The notes under the pieces are model-generated. The model was given only the letters and a program-made list of their open reading frames with translations. It was not told where the DNA came from and made no database searches. Shown here one piece after another: positions 6,669 to 15,119 of a stretch of DNA of 43,511 nt; the stretch's first letter is position 1; each line of letters begins with the position of its first letter. Source of the stretch: Lachnospiraceae bacterium (GTDB lineage: Bacteria; Bacillota; Clostridia; Lachnospirales; Lachnospiraceae). A program made the translations under genes and the position numbers. The DNA is taken from NCBI GenBank assembly GCA_024687125.1, contig JAILFA010000047.1:1-43511 (forward strand), written 5' to 3'.

Positions 6669-7883
6669 ATGAGGAAGAAAGTACTTGCAATCCTGCTTTC
6701 GGCAGGCATGGTCCTGTCTCTGGCAGCCTGTGGCGGATCCACACCTCCGGCGACCGAGACACCGGCCCAATCGGCTTCCACCGAGACGGCTGATGCACCG
6801 GCTGCGGATAAACCGGCTGCGGATAAACCGGCGGCTGATACACCGGCTGATGCACCGGCGGAACCTGCTGCAGCAGAAGAACCCGGCGACGATCTCGTAG
6901 CGGCGGCGCAGGCCGAGGGCGCACTGGTGGTCTACGGCTCCTGTGAGGAAGAGTACCTGCAGGCCGCCTGCGAGCATTTCAGCGAGCTCTACGGCATCAA
7001 GGTAGACTATCAGCGTCTTTCTACCGGTGAAGTGCAGGCCAAGATCGAGGAGGAGAACGGCAATCCCTCCGGTGATGTGTGGTTCGGCGGCACGACGGAT
7101 CCTTACAACGAGTGCGCAGGCAAGGGGCTGCTGGAGGCCTATGAAGCGAATAATGCTTCCCACCTTTTGAGCGACATGTACCGTGATAAGGACGGATACT
7201 GGTATGGCATCTACAAGGGTATCCTGGGCTTCATGGTCAATCGCGATGAGCTGGCCCGCCTTGGCGTCGACGCACCCAAGGACTGGCAGGATCTCAAGGA
7301 TCCCAAGTACAAGGATCTCATCTGGCTTTCCAACTACAACACCGCCGGCACGGCGAAGCTGGTCGTCAACACGATGATCCAGAAGTACGGCCACGATGAG
7401 GGCATCCAGTATCTCGTTGATCTCGACAAGAACATTCAGGTCTACACGAAGTCCGGTTCCGGCCCCAGCAAGAATGTCGGTACCGGCGAGTGTATCGTGG
7501 GTATCGGCTTCCTGCATGACGGCATCACACAGATCGTCGACAACGGTTATGAGAACATCGATCTCATCATCCCGTCCAGCGGCACTTCCTTTGAGGTTGG
7601 CGCGACCGCGATCTTCAAGGGCGCGAAGCACCCCAATGCCGCCAAGCTCTGGATCGAGTATGCGCTCTCTCCTGAGTGCGTCGAACTTGCCGCGCAGAAC
7701 GGCTCCTACCAGTTCCTGGTGCTTGACAACGCAAAGCAGCCTGAACAGGCGGTTGCCTTCGGTCTGGATCCCGAGAACGTCATGAAGTATGACTTCGAGG
7801 ATGCCAAGCAGAACACCTCTACCTACGTTGAGGAGGTCATGAAGGCTCTGGGCGGCGGTGATGACCGTTTCAAGACCGAATGA
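6669..7883 (+). CDS. ABC transporter solute-binding lipoprotein, iron(III)/2-aminoethylphosphonate type
   Basis: This 404-residue extracellular lipoprotein has a signal peptide ending in the lipobox LAAC (lipidated Cys21). A Pro/Ala/Asp-rich linker follows (about residues 30-75), then a family 6/FbpA-like binding fold from LVVYGSCEEEYLQAACEHF onward. GDVWFGGTTDPYNECAGKGLL and the C-terminal AAKLWIEYALSPECVELA are characteristic of the AfuA/FbpA/PotD-like group. The paired tyrosines that bind Fe3+ in classical FbpA are not obvious, so the ligand may be a ferric chelate, a phosphonate or another small molecule. GGGAGG lies 8 bases upstream of the ATG. It is first in a three-gene importer operon and is separated from the permease by a hairpin. 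Confidence 0.9.
   Translation: MRKKVLAILLSAGMVLSLAACGGSTPPATETPAQSASTETADAPAADKPAADKPAADTPADAPAEPAAAEEPGDDLVAAAQAEGALVVYGSCEEEYLQAACEHFSELYGIKVDYQRLSTGEVQAKIEEENGNPSGDVWFGGTTDPYNECAGKGLLEAYEANNASHLLSDMYRDKDGYWYGIYKGILGFMVNRDELARLGVDAPKDWQDLKDPKYKDLIWLSNYNTAGTAKLVVNTMIQKYGHDEGIQYLVDLDKNIQVYTKSGSGPSKNVGTGECIVGIGFLHDGITQIVDNGYENIDLIIPSSGTSFEVGATAIFKGAKHPNAAKLWIEYALSPECVELAAQNGSYQFLVLDNAKQPEQAVAFGLDPENVMKYDFEDAKQNTSTYVEEVMKALGGGDDRFKTE
6801..6845 (+). repeat. 15-bp tandem repeat encoding the lipoprotein linker
   Basis: GCTGCGGATAAACCG occurs twice in exact tandem (6801-6815, 6816-6830), followed by a diverged third unit. It encodes the AADKP-type pentapeptide linker behind the lipid anchor. Such repeats can expand or contract in frame. 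Confidence 0.8.
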
Positions 7884-7929
7884 TCGGATCCGGATCATAA
7901 AGCTTAAGATCGGAACATGAACGACAGGC

Positions 7930-7956
7930 GGGGGATGGCGGAATAAGCCATCCCCC
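7930..7956 (+). terminator. Intercistronic hairpin between binding protein and permease genes
   Basis: GGGGGATGGC (7930-7939) pairs perfectly with GCCATCCCCC (7947-7956) around a 7-base loop. The following bases (TGTTGTCT) are only moderately T-rich. In ABC operons such a structure often stabilises the binding-protein mRNA or partly terminates transcription, so that the binding protein is made in excess over the permease. Confidence 0.6.
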
Positions 7957-7982
7957 TGTTGTCTAAAAGGGGGTACTGACAT

Positions 7983-9692
7983 ATGGCAACCAGCCAGGGA
8001 GCAGCACTCGACAGAAAGAAACTCATGGCGGATCCCGTCATGGTGACCACGATCGTTGTGCTGATAGCATTTCTTACACTGTTCATTCTGTATCCGCTTG
8101 CGATCCTGCTCGTCGACAGCTTCTACGGGGAAGGCACGGTCTCACTGGACACCTTTCGCAGGATCATGGCGATGCCCTCATTTTTACGGGCGATCACCAA
8201 CACGCTCAAAGTCGGATTCCTCGTCGGTATTCTTTCTGCAGGGATCGGACTCCTGTTTGCCTACATGGAGGTCTATGTCCGTGTGGGCGGTATCGTCGGC
8301 GGCCTTTTCAAGGTGGTGTCCATGCTGCCTGTCGTTTCGCCGCCCTTTGTACTGTCTCTCTCCATGATCATGCTCTTCGGCAAGGCGGGTCTCATCACCC
8401 GGCATGTGTTGGGAATCTATGACAATAATGTCTACGGCTTCTGGGGCATCGTCATCGTGCAGACACTCACCTTTTTCCCTGTCTGCTACATGATGTTCAA
8501 AGGCCTTTTAAAGAACATTGATCCGTCCCTTGAGGAGGCGGCCCGAGATATGGGGGCTTCCCGCTGGGGCGTTTTCGCGAGTGTGACGCTGCCGCTGCTT
8601 CTGCCCGGTATCGGCAACGCGTTCCTCGTCACCTTTATCGAATCCATCGCGGATTTTGCCAACCCGATGATCATCGGCGGATCGTATGATACGCTCGCGA
8701 CAACGATCTATCTGCAGATCACCGGAGCCTACGACAAGCAGGGCGCGGCCGCCATGGCCGTGGTGCTCCTGTGCATCACCCTGCTCATGTTCGCGGTACA
8801 GAAGTATTACCTCGAATCCAAGACAGCGGCTACGCTGACCGGCAAGGCATCCCGTGCGAGGATGCTCATCGAGGACAAGAGCGTCACGATACCGCTCACG
8901 ATCCTCTGCTCGTTAAGCGCACTGTTTGTCATTCTCATGTATATCTGCGTGCCCATCGGGGCATGCTTCCCCACCTGGGGGTACAAGTTCACTCCGCTGA
9001 CTTTCAAATGGTTCGGTCAGGTCTTCAGCAAATACAAGGGACTCAAAGCCTTCAAGGATTCCTTTGTCCTGTCTCTGATCGCTGCGCCGCTCACCGCACT
9101 CCTGTCCATGATCATTTCCTATCTGGTCGTGAAGCGCAGGTTTAAAGGCAAGGGCTTCATTGAGGCGGTGTCGATGCTGGCCATGGCGGTTCCGGGGACG
9201 GTGCTGGGTGTCGGCTATATCCGCGGCTTCTCCGGCGGCCTGTTCCATACCGGGATCCTGAGCGGCATCTATGGAAGCGCGGCGATCCTCATCATCGTCT
9301 TTGTCGTACGTTCGCTCCCGACAGGCACAAGGAGCGGTATCTCGGCTCTCAGACAGATCGATAAATCCATCGAGGAATCGGCCTACGACATGGGCGCCGG
9401 GAGCTTCCACGTATTCATGACCGTGACGCTGCCGCTTATCAAGGATTCTTTCCTGAGCGGACTGGTGACGGCCTTTGTCCGCAGCATCACCGCAATCTCG
9501 GCGATCATCCTGCTCGTGACACCGCAGTTTCTGCTTATCACCGTGCAGATCAACGAATTTGCGGAGAAGGGCTCTTACAGCATCGCCTGCGCATTTGCGT
9601 CTATTCTGATCCTGATCACCTATGGATCGGTGCTGCTCATGGAACTGTTGATGAAATTCTTCGGCACGAGCCGGAAGATTGTGGAGGATTAA
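7983..9692 (+). CDS. ABC transporter permease, fused two-domain iron(III)-type
   Basis: This 569-residue inner-membrane protein has about 12 transmembrane helices made of two tandem binding-protein-dependent permease domains. Each half has its ATPase-docking EAA loop: EEAARDMGASRWGVF near residue 184 and EESAYDMGAGSFHVF near residue 464, both followed by TLPL. This fused layout is that of FbpB/AfuB and related 2-aminoethylphosphonate permeases. The ATG at 7983 has an AAAAGGGGG motif about 9 bases upstream. It lies 100 bases after the binding-protein gene and 3 bases before the ATPase gene. Confidence 0.93.
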   Translation: MATSQGAALDRKKLMADPVMVTTIVVLIAFLTLFILYPLAILLVDSFYGEGTVSLDTFRRIMAMPSFLRAITNTLKVGFLVGILSAGIGLLFAYMEVYVRVGGIVGGLFKVVSMLPVVSPPFVLSLSMIMLFGKAGLITRHVLGIYDNNVYGFWGIVIVQTLTFFPVCYMMFKGLLKNIDPSLEEAARDMGASRWGVFASVTLPLLLPGIGNAFLVTFIESIADFANPMIIGGSYDTLATTIYLQITGAYDKQGAAAMAVVLLCITLLMFAVQKYYLESKTAATLTGKASRARMLIEDKSVTIPLTILCSLSALFVILMYICVPIGACFPTWGYKFTPLTFKWFGQVFSKYKGLKAFKDSFVLSLIAAPLTALLSMIISYLVVKRRFKGKGFIEAVSMLAMAVPGTVLGVGYIRGFSGGLFHTGILSGIYGSAAILIIVFVVRSLPTGTRSGISALRQIDKSIEESAYDMGAGSFHVFMTVTLPLIKDSFLSGLVTAFVRSITAISAIILLVTPQFLLITVQINEFAEKGSYSIACAFASILILITYGSVLLMELLMKFFGTSRKIVED

Positions 9693-9695
9693 GCC

Positions 9696-10790
9696 ATGGC
9701 CAAGGAAAAGAAAGGTGTTCGACTCGAGCACATCTCCAAGATCTACAAGGATCCCAAGACACACAAGGATTTCTACGCTGTGCATGACACGTCGCTGGAG
9801 ATCGAGCCCGGCAGCTTCGTGACGCTGCTTGGCCCCTCAGGCTGCGGCAAGACGACGACACTGCGCATGATCGCCGGTTTTGAGAGCCCGGACGAGGGAG
9901 AGATCTATCTGGGCGGTGAGCCGATCAATGAACTGACGCCGAACAAGCGCGACACGGCGATGGTGTTCCAGAGCTACGCGCTTCTGCCGCATTACAATAT
10001 CTTCGACAATGTCGCTTACGGTCTGAAGCTGCGCAAAATGGACAAGGAGACCATCCGGAAAAAGGTGCTCGACATCTTAAAACTCGTCGGCCTCGAGGGC
10101 ATGGAAGCGCGTATGACCAACCAGCTTTCCGGCGGACAGCAGCAGCGTGTAGCGCTCGCGAGAGCGCTCGTACTGGAGCCGGGGGTTCTCCTGTTTGATG
10201 AGCCGTTATCCAATCTGGACGCGAAGCTGCGTGTTTCAATGCGCACGGAGATCCGCCGCATCCAGCAGGAGGCGGGGATCACAGCGATCTATGTGACGCA
10301 TGACCAGTCTGAAGCCATGGCACTTTCGGACAAGATCATCGTTATGGAAAAAGGCGTTGTGGCCCAGATGGGCACGCCGCAGGAGATCTATTATCATCCG
10401 CAGAGTGAATTTGTGGCAGACTTCATCGGTGAGGCCAACTTCCTGTGCGGAACGCTGGTGTCCAGAGACGGTGACCGCGGCGAGATGGAACTGGCCGGCG
10501 GCAGGATCAGTGTTGAGGGGGTCGGCACCATCGATCAGGGCACACCATGCTCCCTGGTGCTGCGGCCCGAGTCGGCTGTCATCGCGGAAGAGGGACAGCT
10601 GCCCTGTGAGGTCACATTGTCCTGCTTCATGGGCTCTTATCAGAATTATGAGGCTCTGGTGGACGGCAAAACAGTGAAGATCACCGATTTCAATCCGAAG
10701 CATAAGCGGATCTTCGAGGTAGGAGAGAAGGCCTTCATCCGTTTCGACCCCAATGACATCCATGTGCTGGCAGGTGTGGCAGAAAAATAA
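9696..10790 (+). CDS. ABC transporter ATP-binding protein, iron(III)/polyamine type
   Basis: This 364-residue cytoplasmic ATPase powers the importer encoded just upstream. It has Walker A GPSGCGKTT (46-54), the Q-loop at VFQSYALLPH, the signature LSGGQQQRVALARAL (144 onward), Walker B VLLFDEP (164-170) and switch His202. A C-terminal TOBE-like regulatory domain (about 240-364) is typical of the FbpC/PotA/MalK branch. GGAGG lies in the end of the permease gene. The antiporter gene starts only 12 bases after its stop, suggesting read-through. Confidence 0.95.
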   Translation: MAKEKKGVRLEHISKIYKDPKTHKDFYAVHDTSLEIEPGSFVTLLGPSGCGKTTTLRMIAGFESPDEGEIYLGGEPINELTPNKRDTAMVFQSYALLPHYNIFDNVAYGLKLRKMDKETIRKKVLDILKLVGLEGMEARMTNQLSGGQQQRVALARALVLEPGVLLFDEPLSNLDAKLRVSMRTEIRRIQQEAGITAIYVTHDQSEAMALSDKIIVMEKGVVAQMGTPQEIYYHPQSEFVADFIGEANFLCGTLVSRDGDRGEMELAGGRISVEGVGTIDQGTPCSLVLRPESAVIAEEGQLPCEVTLSCFMGSYQNYEALVDGKTVKITDFNPKHKRIFEVGEKAFIRFDPNDIHVLAGVAEK

Positions 10791-10802
10791 TAAGGATCGG
10801 TT

Positions 10803-12308
10803 ATGATCAGTTCTTTCCTTTATGACAGACTGGAAGGGGTATCCGGCGCGACCGTCGCGATCCTGTCCGTTTCGGTGATGCTCATCGCGGGCTTCCTCAT
10901 GACGCGCATCACCAAGCGGTTAAAGCTTCCGAATGTGACAGCCTATATCGTGGCGGGGATCGTCATCGGTCCGTTTTGCCTGAATCTTGTGCCGGAGACG
11001 ATCGTCTCCGGCATGGATTTCCTGCCGGATATCGCGCTTGCCTTCATCGCCTTTTCGACGGGTGAGTTTTTCCGGCTGGATACACTGCGAAGAAACGGGA
11101 TCCGGGTCATCCTGATCACGCTGGCGGAGGCCTTCCTCGCCACGATCCTTGTGATGATCCTGTGTGTCAACATCCTGCATCTCCCGTTTGCCTTTTCTGT
11201 CGTGCTCTCGGCACTGGCTGCAGCGACTGCACCGGCTTCCACCATGATGACGATCCGGCAGGTCCACGCGAAAGGGGTTTTTGTCGACACGCTGCTGCAG
11301 GTCGTTGCAGTGGATAATATCCTGGGACTGCTTGCGTACAGTGTGGCGATCTCCATCACTACGGCGACCATCCATGGGGCCGGGATCGATGCCGTCAGCA
11401 CCCTGCGCCCGGTAGCCGTGTGTCTTGCGGCCATGGTTCTCGGCGGTCTCTTCGGCGCTGCTACAGCGGTCATCATGAAGATGCGCCACTCCACGGACAA
11501 CCGGCTGATCATCGCCGTCACGATGCTCTTCACCTTCTGCGGGGTATGTGCCATTTTTGAAACCTCGCCGCTTCTGGGCTGCATGACGATGGGCATGGTC
11601 TATATCAATCTCACGGATGACGAACGGCTCTTCAGGCAGCTGGGGTATTTTAATCCGCCGATCCTGATGCTGTTCTTTGTCCGATCCGGGATTTCCTTTG
11701 ATCTTTCGGCGCTGTTTGTGACATCTGACGCGATCGGTGAATCTCCTCTGATCGTGGTCGGTGTCGGCTATTTTGCTGCGCGAATCATCGGAAAATATGC
11801 GGGCGCTTTCCTGGGATCCATGGCGGTACGCGCGGAAACGAAGGTGCGCAGGTTCCTGGGACTGGCTCTGATCCCGCAGGCCGGTATCGCGATCGGTTTG
11901 GCAGAACTGGGAGCGAGGACACTGGGCGGCTCGAGCGGCAAGGCGCTGCAGACGATCATCCTGGCTTCCAGCGTGCTTTACGAACTCATCGGTCCGGCCT
12001 GCGCCAAGGTGGCTCTGTATCTGTCCGGATCTTATTCCAACGATCTGGATCAGATCGTCGGCCAGACGGAGGTGGCCGCAGGAGAGGAGAAGCCTTCCGC
12101 CGTGGAGGAACTGATCGCACAGATCAACAGGATCCAGCGGGAACTGGCTGGGGAGTCCGGAAACATGGACGAGCAGATCTTTTCCGAGGAAGCGGAGCAG
12201 CATTATGAGGATCTTGTCAAAGAGGACCGGGGAAAGGGCAAGGATAAGACCTCCGGAAAGAAACACAGAAAAAACGGCGGGGGCGGCAAGAAGGGGGATA
12301 AGAAATGA
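10803..12308 (+). CDS. Cation:proton antiporter, CPA2/KefB-like
   Basis: This 501-residue membrane protein has 12 or so hydrophobic helices of the Na+/H+ exchanger fold. Supporting motifs are ITKRLKLPNVTAYIVAGIVIG at the end of helix 1 and into helix 2, the discontinuous-helix stretch LAAATAPASTMMTIRQ and AVDNILGLLAYS, where the Asp of helix 5 should be the ion-binding residue. There is no TrkA-N domain; the C-terminus is a charged tail ending in Lys/Gly-rich sequence (KKHRKNGGGGKKGDKK). It starts 12 bases after the ABC ATPase and overlaps the MgtC-like gene by ATGA. The transported ion cannot be decided from sequence. Confidence 0.88.
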   Translation: MISSFLYDRLEGVSGATVAILSVSVMLIAGFLMTRITKRLKLPNVTAYIVAGIVIGPFCLNLVPETIVSGMDFLPDIALAFIAFSTGEFFRLDTLRRNGIRVILITLAEAFLATILVMILCVNILHLPFAFSVVLSALAAATAPASTMMTIRQVHAKGVFVDTLLQVVAVDNILGLLAYSVAISITTATIHGAGIDAVSTLRPVAVCLAAMVLGGLFGAATAVIMKMRHSTDNRLIIAVTMLFTFCGVCAIFETSPLLGCMTMGMVYINLTDDERLFRQLGYFNPPILMLFFVRSGISFDLSALFVTSDAIGESPLIVVGVGYFAARIIGKYAGAFLGSMAVRAETKVRRFLGLALIPQAGIAIGLAELGARTLGGSSGKALQTIILASSVLYELIGPACAKVALYLSGSYSNDLDQIVGQTEVAAGEEKPSAVEELIAQINRIQRELAGESGNMDEQIFSEEAEQHYEDLVKEDRGKGKDKTSGKKHRKNGGGGKKGDKK

Positions 12309-12997
12309 ACGCACAGACGGGAGAGATCATCCTGCGAATCTGCCTCGCCGTGGCACTGTCCGCGGTCATCGGCTGTGAGCGGTCGCTGAAACTGCACTCC
12401 GCCGGGCTCAGGACATTTATGATCATGGCGGTCGCCTCGTGCGCGACGATGCTCACGGAGCAGATGCTGCAGTTTGGGGAGATCAGCACGAACGGCGGTC
12501 AGGGAGGCATCTATGTACTTTCCGCGGCGGTCCTTGTGGCAGGAGCGTCGATCAGTGTCCATGCCCTGTTCCGCAACGCCAGAAACCGGATTCAGGGGCT
12601 GACAACATCCGCGGCCCTCTGGGGCTGCTGTATCATCGGCCTCGCCTGCGGAGCCGGGTTCTATATGATCGGCGTATTCGCGGCCGCGATGCTGCTTCTG
12701 TCTCTGACGATGATGCCCTGGATGGAGGATTTTCTCAGAGAGCACTCCAAACGTTTCGAGATCCATCTGGAACTGGAGGAGAGCAGTTATCTGCGGGAAT
12801 TTATCACGACACTGCGCAGGCTGGGACTCAAAATTGACGATATCGAGCTTAACCGCTCCTACCGGGAATCAAAGCTCAGCGTCTATTCGATCGCCCTCTC
12901 GATCGAATCTCCGGAGCTTAAGAAATACAAGTCGCACAGGGAGATCATCGAGGCACTTTCGTCCCTGAAGTATGTACTGCATATTGAGGAAATGTAG
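12305..12997 (+). CDS. MgtC/SapB family membrane protein
   Basis: This 230-residue protein has an MgtC/SapB-type N-terminal membrane domain of four to five helices. Conserved features are GCERSLKLHSAGLRTFMIMAV (with the family's R-x(7-8)-AGLRT), VAGASISVHA and GLTTSAALWGCCIIGLACGAG. The C-terminal 90 residues form a soluble ACT-like domain (FEIHLELEESSYLREF...). MgtC proteins affect magnesium homeostasis, F-type ATPase activity and acid or low-Mg2+ survival, but the biochemical role is unsettled. The start overlaps the antiporter stop (ATGA), so translation is coupled and the two membrane proteins are probably used together. Confidence 0.88.
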   Translation: MNAQTGEIILRICLAVALSAVIGCERSLKLHSAGLRTFMIMAVASCATMLTEQMLQFGEISTNGGQGGIYVLSAAVLVAGASISVHALFRNARNRIQGLTTSAALWGCCIIGLACGAGFYMIGVFAAAMLLLSLTMMPWMEDFLREHSKRFEIHLELEESSYLREFITTLRRLGLKIDDIELNRSYRESKLSVYSIALSIESPELKKYKSHREIIEALSSLKYVLHIEEM

Positions 12998-13038
12998 AAA
13001 TCTTCTTTTCACGGAAAGTCGTAAGAGGGCAGGAGCAG

Positions 13039-13773
13039 ATGGCAGTTGAAAACGGAGAATGGATCATGCACGGTCCGGATCGGGATGCTCCCGACTGCCT
13101 GCACTCGCCTGAAGAGGTCGTTCAGCTTGTCGATCAGATCGGTTTTCTCCCGCTGTTCAGCAACAGCATCGAGGGCTTTTCGCTGGAGGAGCACACCTGC
13201 CCGGAAGACTGGTGGTGCGGTGATCCCGATGTCGACCCCTGGGAATGGCGGGCGATCGTCGCCAGAAGCCATCAGGCCGCTTACGGCAAGTTCTTCGAAG
13301 GAAAGGCCGGTTTTATTTCGGCAGAATATCTGCCGTATTTCGTGAACGCACGCCGGGACGGTTACGACTTCGATGCCCGCTGGGATGATGAGAAAGCATC
13401 CCTCCGTGAAAAGAAGATCATGGATCTGTTCATAGGCGGGGGTACGGAGCTGTTCTCCTATGAGATCAAGGACAGGGCCGGATTCGGCAAAGGAAAGGAG
13501 AAAGGCTTCGAAGGAACCATCACCCGGCTGCAGATGGAGACTTACCTGTGCGTGACGGATTTCCGGCAGAAGAAGAACAGGCGCGGTGAGTCCTACGGCT
13601 GGTCGATCGCCATCCTGACACGCCCGGAGGACATCTGGGGCGATATCGTTACGTCAGCCTATTCCGAGGATCCAGAGCAGTCCGCACAGAGGATCGGACA
13701 TCGCATACGGGAACTCTATCCGGATGTGACTGCCAGACAGCTGAAGAAGATCGTAGGAAGAGAGATGTACTAA
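13039..13773 (+). CDS. Conserved hypothetical protein, possibly AlkZ-related
   Basis: This 244-residue soluble protein is rich in Trp and acidic residues. It begins with HSPEEVVQLVDQIGFLPLFSN and contains CPEDWWCGDPDVDPWEWRAIVAR, which resembles clostridial proteins described as AlkZ-related (winged-helix DNA glycosylase-like). I cannot identify catalytic residues, so the resemblance is tentative. The C-terminal end (RIGHRIRELYPDVTARQLKKIVG) could be a helix-rich DNA- or protein-binding part. The ATG at 13039 follows GAGGG and AGGAG motifs. It sits 41 bases after the MgtC-like gene and converges on the AI-2E transporter gene with a gap of five bases. Confidence 0.7.
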   Translation: MAVENGEWIMHGPDRDAPDCLHSPEEVVQLVDQIGFLPLFSNSIEGFSLEEHTCPEDWWCGDPDVDPWEWRAIVARSHQAAYGKFFEGKAGFISAEYLPYFVNARRDGYDFDARWDDEKASLREKKIMDLFIGGGTELFSYEIKDRAGFGKGKEKGFEGTITRLQMETYLCVTDFRQKKNRRGESYGWSIAILTRPEDIWGDIVTSAYSEDPEQSAQRIGHRIRELYPDVTARQLKKIVGREMY

Positions 13774-13778
13774 CTGGT

Positions 13779-14975
13779 CTATTTCTTCGGCTCCGGAGGC
13801 GGGTTGTTCGTCATTTTGTTGTGGTAATCGTCCTTGATGATCTTGTAGGCCGTTGCTGTGATCGGCACACTGCACATGATGCCGACCAGACCGAACAGAC
13901 CGCCGAATACCGTGACTGCAGCGAGGACCCACATGCCGGGGAGATCGACCTTGTTGCCGACCACGCGCGGATAGATGATGTTGTTATCAACCTGCTGCAG
14001 GCACAGGATAAAGATCAGGAAGATCAGTGCCTGCGTCGGTGAGATCGTGAGGATGAAGAACGCGCAGATCGCCATGCCGAGGAAAGCACCGATGATGGGG
14101 ATCAGGGCAAAGAAGGCCATGATCACGCCGGACATCGCCGCGTACGGAAGCCGCAGGATCGTCATGCCGAGTGCGCACAGGCATCCCAGGATGCAGGCAT
14201 CCGTCACCTGCGCGACGATGTATCCGCGGAAGTTTCTGCCGAGCAGCCTGATCAATGCCAGCAGGGTCTCGTTGCCGGGCACATAGGTGTTGATCAGACC
14301 GGTGAACTGTCGGGACAGCTTTTCCTTGCCGGCCAGGATGTAGATCGAGAAGAAGATCCCGATACCGACTTTGGCTACGATAGAAATGAGCGCTCCGGCG
14401 GAGTTCATCAGCGTGCCCATCGCACCGCTCGCACCGTTCAGGATGAAGGTGCCCATGCTCTGGATCGTGCTTGCGATCTCGTCCTCAGAGGGCAGTGACT
14501 GCAGGAGCTTTTCGGCATAAGGGCCGATGTATTTGTTCTTCATCAGCTCTTCCAGGATATCCGGAACACTGTCGCTGATGGCGGTGATCATCATCGTGAC
14601 GCTGTTGATCAGCTCAGGGACGACAAACCCGATGATCCCGACGAGGATGATGATCACGGTGAGAAACGAAGCGATCAGGCCGATCGTACGTGAGAGTCCA
14701 TGCTTGATCTTTCCGCGGGTGAGCTTTTTCAGCCCCGATTCGTACATGCTCATGATGATGTTCACCAGGAACGCGATGATCATACCGATGATCAGGGCAG
14801 AGGATGCGCCCAGAACCAGGTCGACAAAATGGACAGCGTCATCCCAGTATCTGAAAACGATGAACATGATGAGCGCCAGGACACAGAACGGAATATAGGG
14901 CTTCATCTTGTTCGCGTTTTCTTTGATCTTTTTTTCCAGTTTGCTGTCGACCTTGTCTTCGGGATTGACCAACAT
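13779..14975 (-). CDS. AI-2E family transporter (PerM/YdiK-like)
   Basis: This 398-residue membrane protein has about eight transmembrane helices in the usual AI-2E (PF01594) layout. There are two or three N-terminal helices, a large loop with amphipathic helices (MMITAISDSVPDILEELM, LLQSLPSEDEIA), then a helical bundle ending in FALIPIIGAFLGM, LQQVDNNIIYPRVVGNKVDLP and FGGLFGLVGIMCSVPITA, which are family hallmarks. Members move small molecules or ions (autoinducer-2, or Na+/H+ in some); the substrate is unknown. AAGGAG lies 10 bases ahead of the ATG. Its own promoter lies at 15060-15088. Confidence 0.93.
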   Translation of the reverse strand: MLVNPEDKVDSKLEKKIKENANKMKPYIPFCVLALIMFIVFRYWDDAVHFVDLVLGASSALIIGMIIAFLVNIIMSMYESGLKKLTRGKIKHGLSRTIGLIASFLTVIIILVGIIGFVVPELINSVTMMITAISDSVPDILEELMKNKYIGPYAEKLLQSLPSEDEIASTIQSMGTFILNGASGAMGTLMNSAGALISIVAKVGIGIFFSIYILAGKEKLSRQFTGLINTYVPGNETLLALIRLLGRNFRGYIVAQVTDACILGCLCALGMTILRLPYAAMSGVIMAFFALIPIIGAFLGMAICAFFILTISPTQALIFLIFILCLQQVDNNIIYPRVVGNKVDLPGMWVLAAVTVFGGLFGLVGIMCSVPITATAYKIIKDDYHNKMTNNPPPEPKK

Positions 14976-15059
14976 CTCAGAGCATCTCCTTACTTCTTAC
15001 AATAGTACGAACGATAGATGGGACAGTTCTGTCAACTGCATGCTGCTGTGAATGAAGGC

Positions 15060-15088
15060 ATTATATCACTTTGCGCCGCGAAGCGCAA
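15060..15088 (-). promoter_or_regulatory. Promoter of the AI-2E transporter gene
   Basis: On the minus strand there is a TTGCGC -35 (15083-15088), a 17-base spacer and a TATAAT -10 (15060-15065). A TTGCGC...GCGCAA inverted repeat spans the -35 and part of the spacer and may bind a regulator or help end the znuA transcript upstream. Confidence 0.5.
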
Positions 15089-15119
15089 TTCTCTGATATT
15101 CCCGCGGGATATGGGCAGG

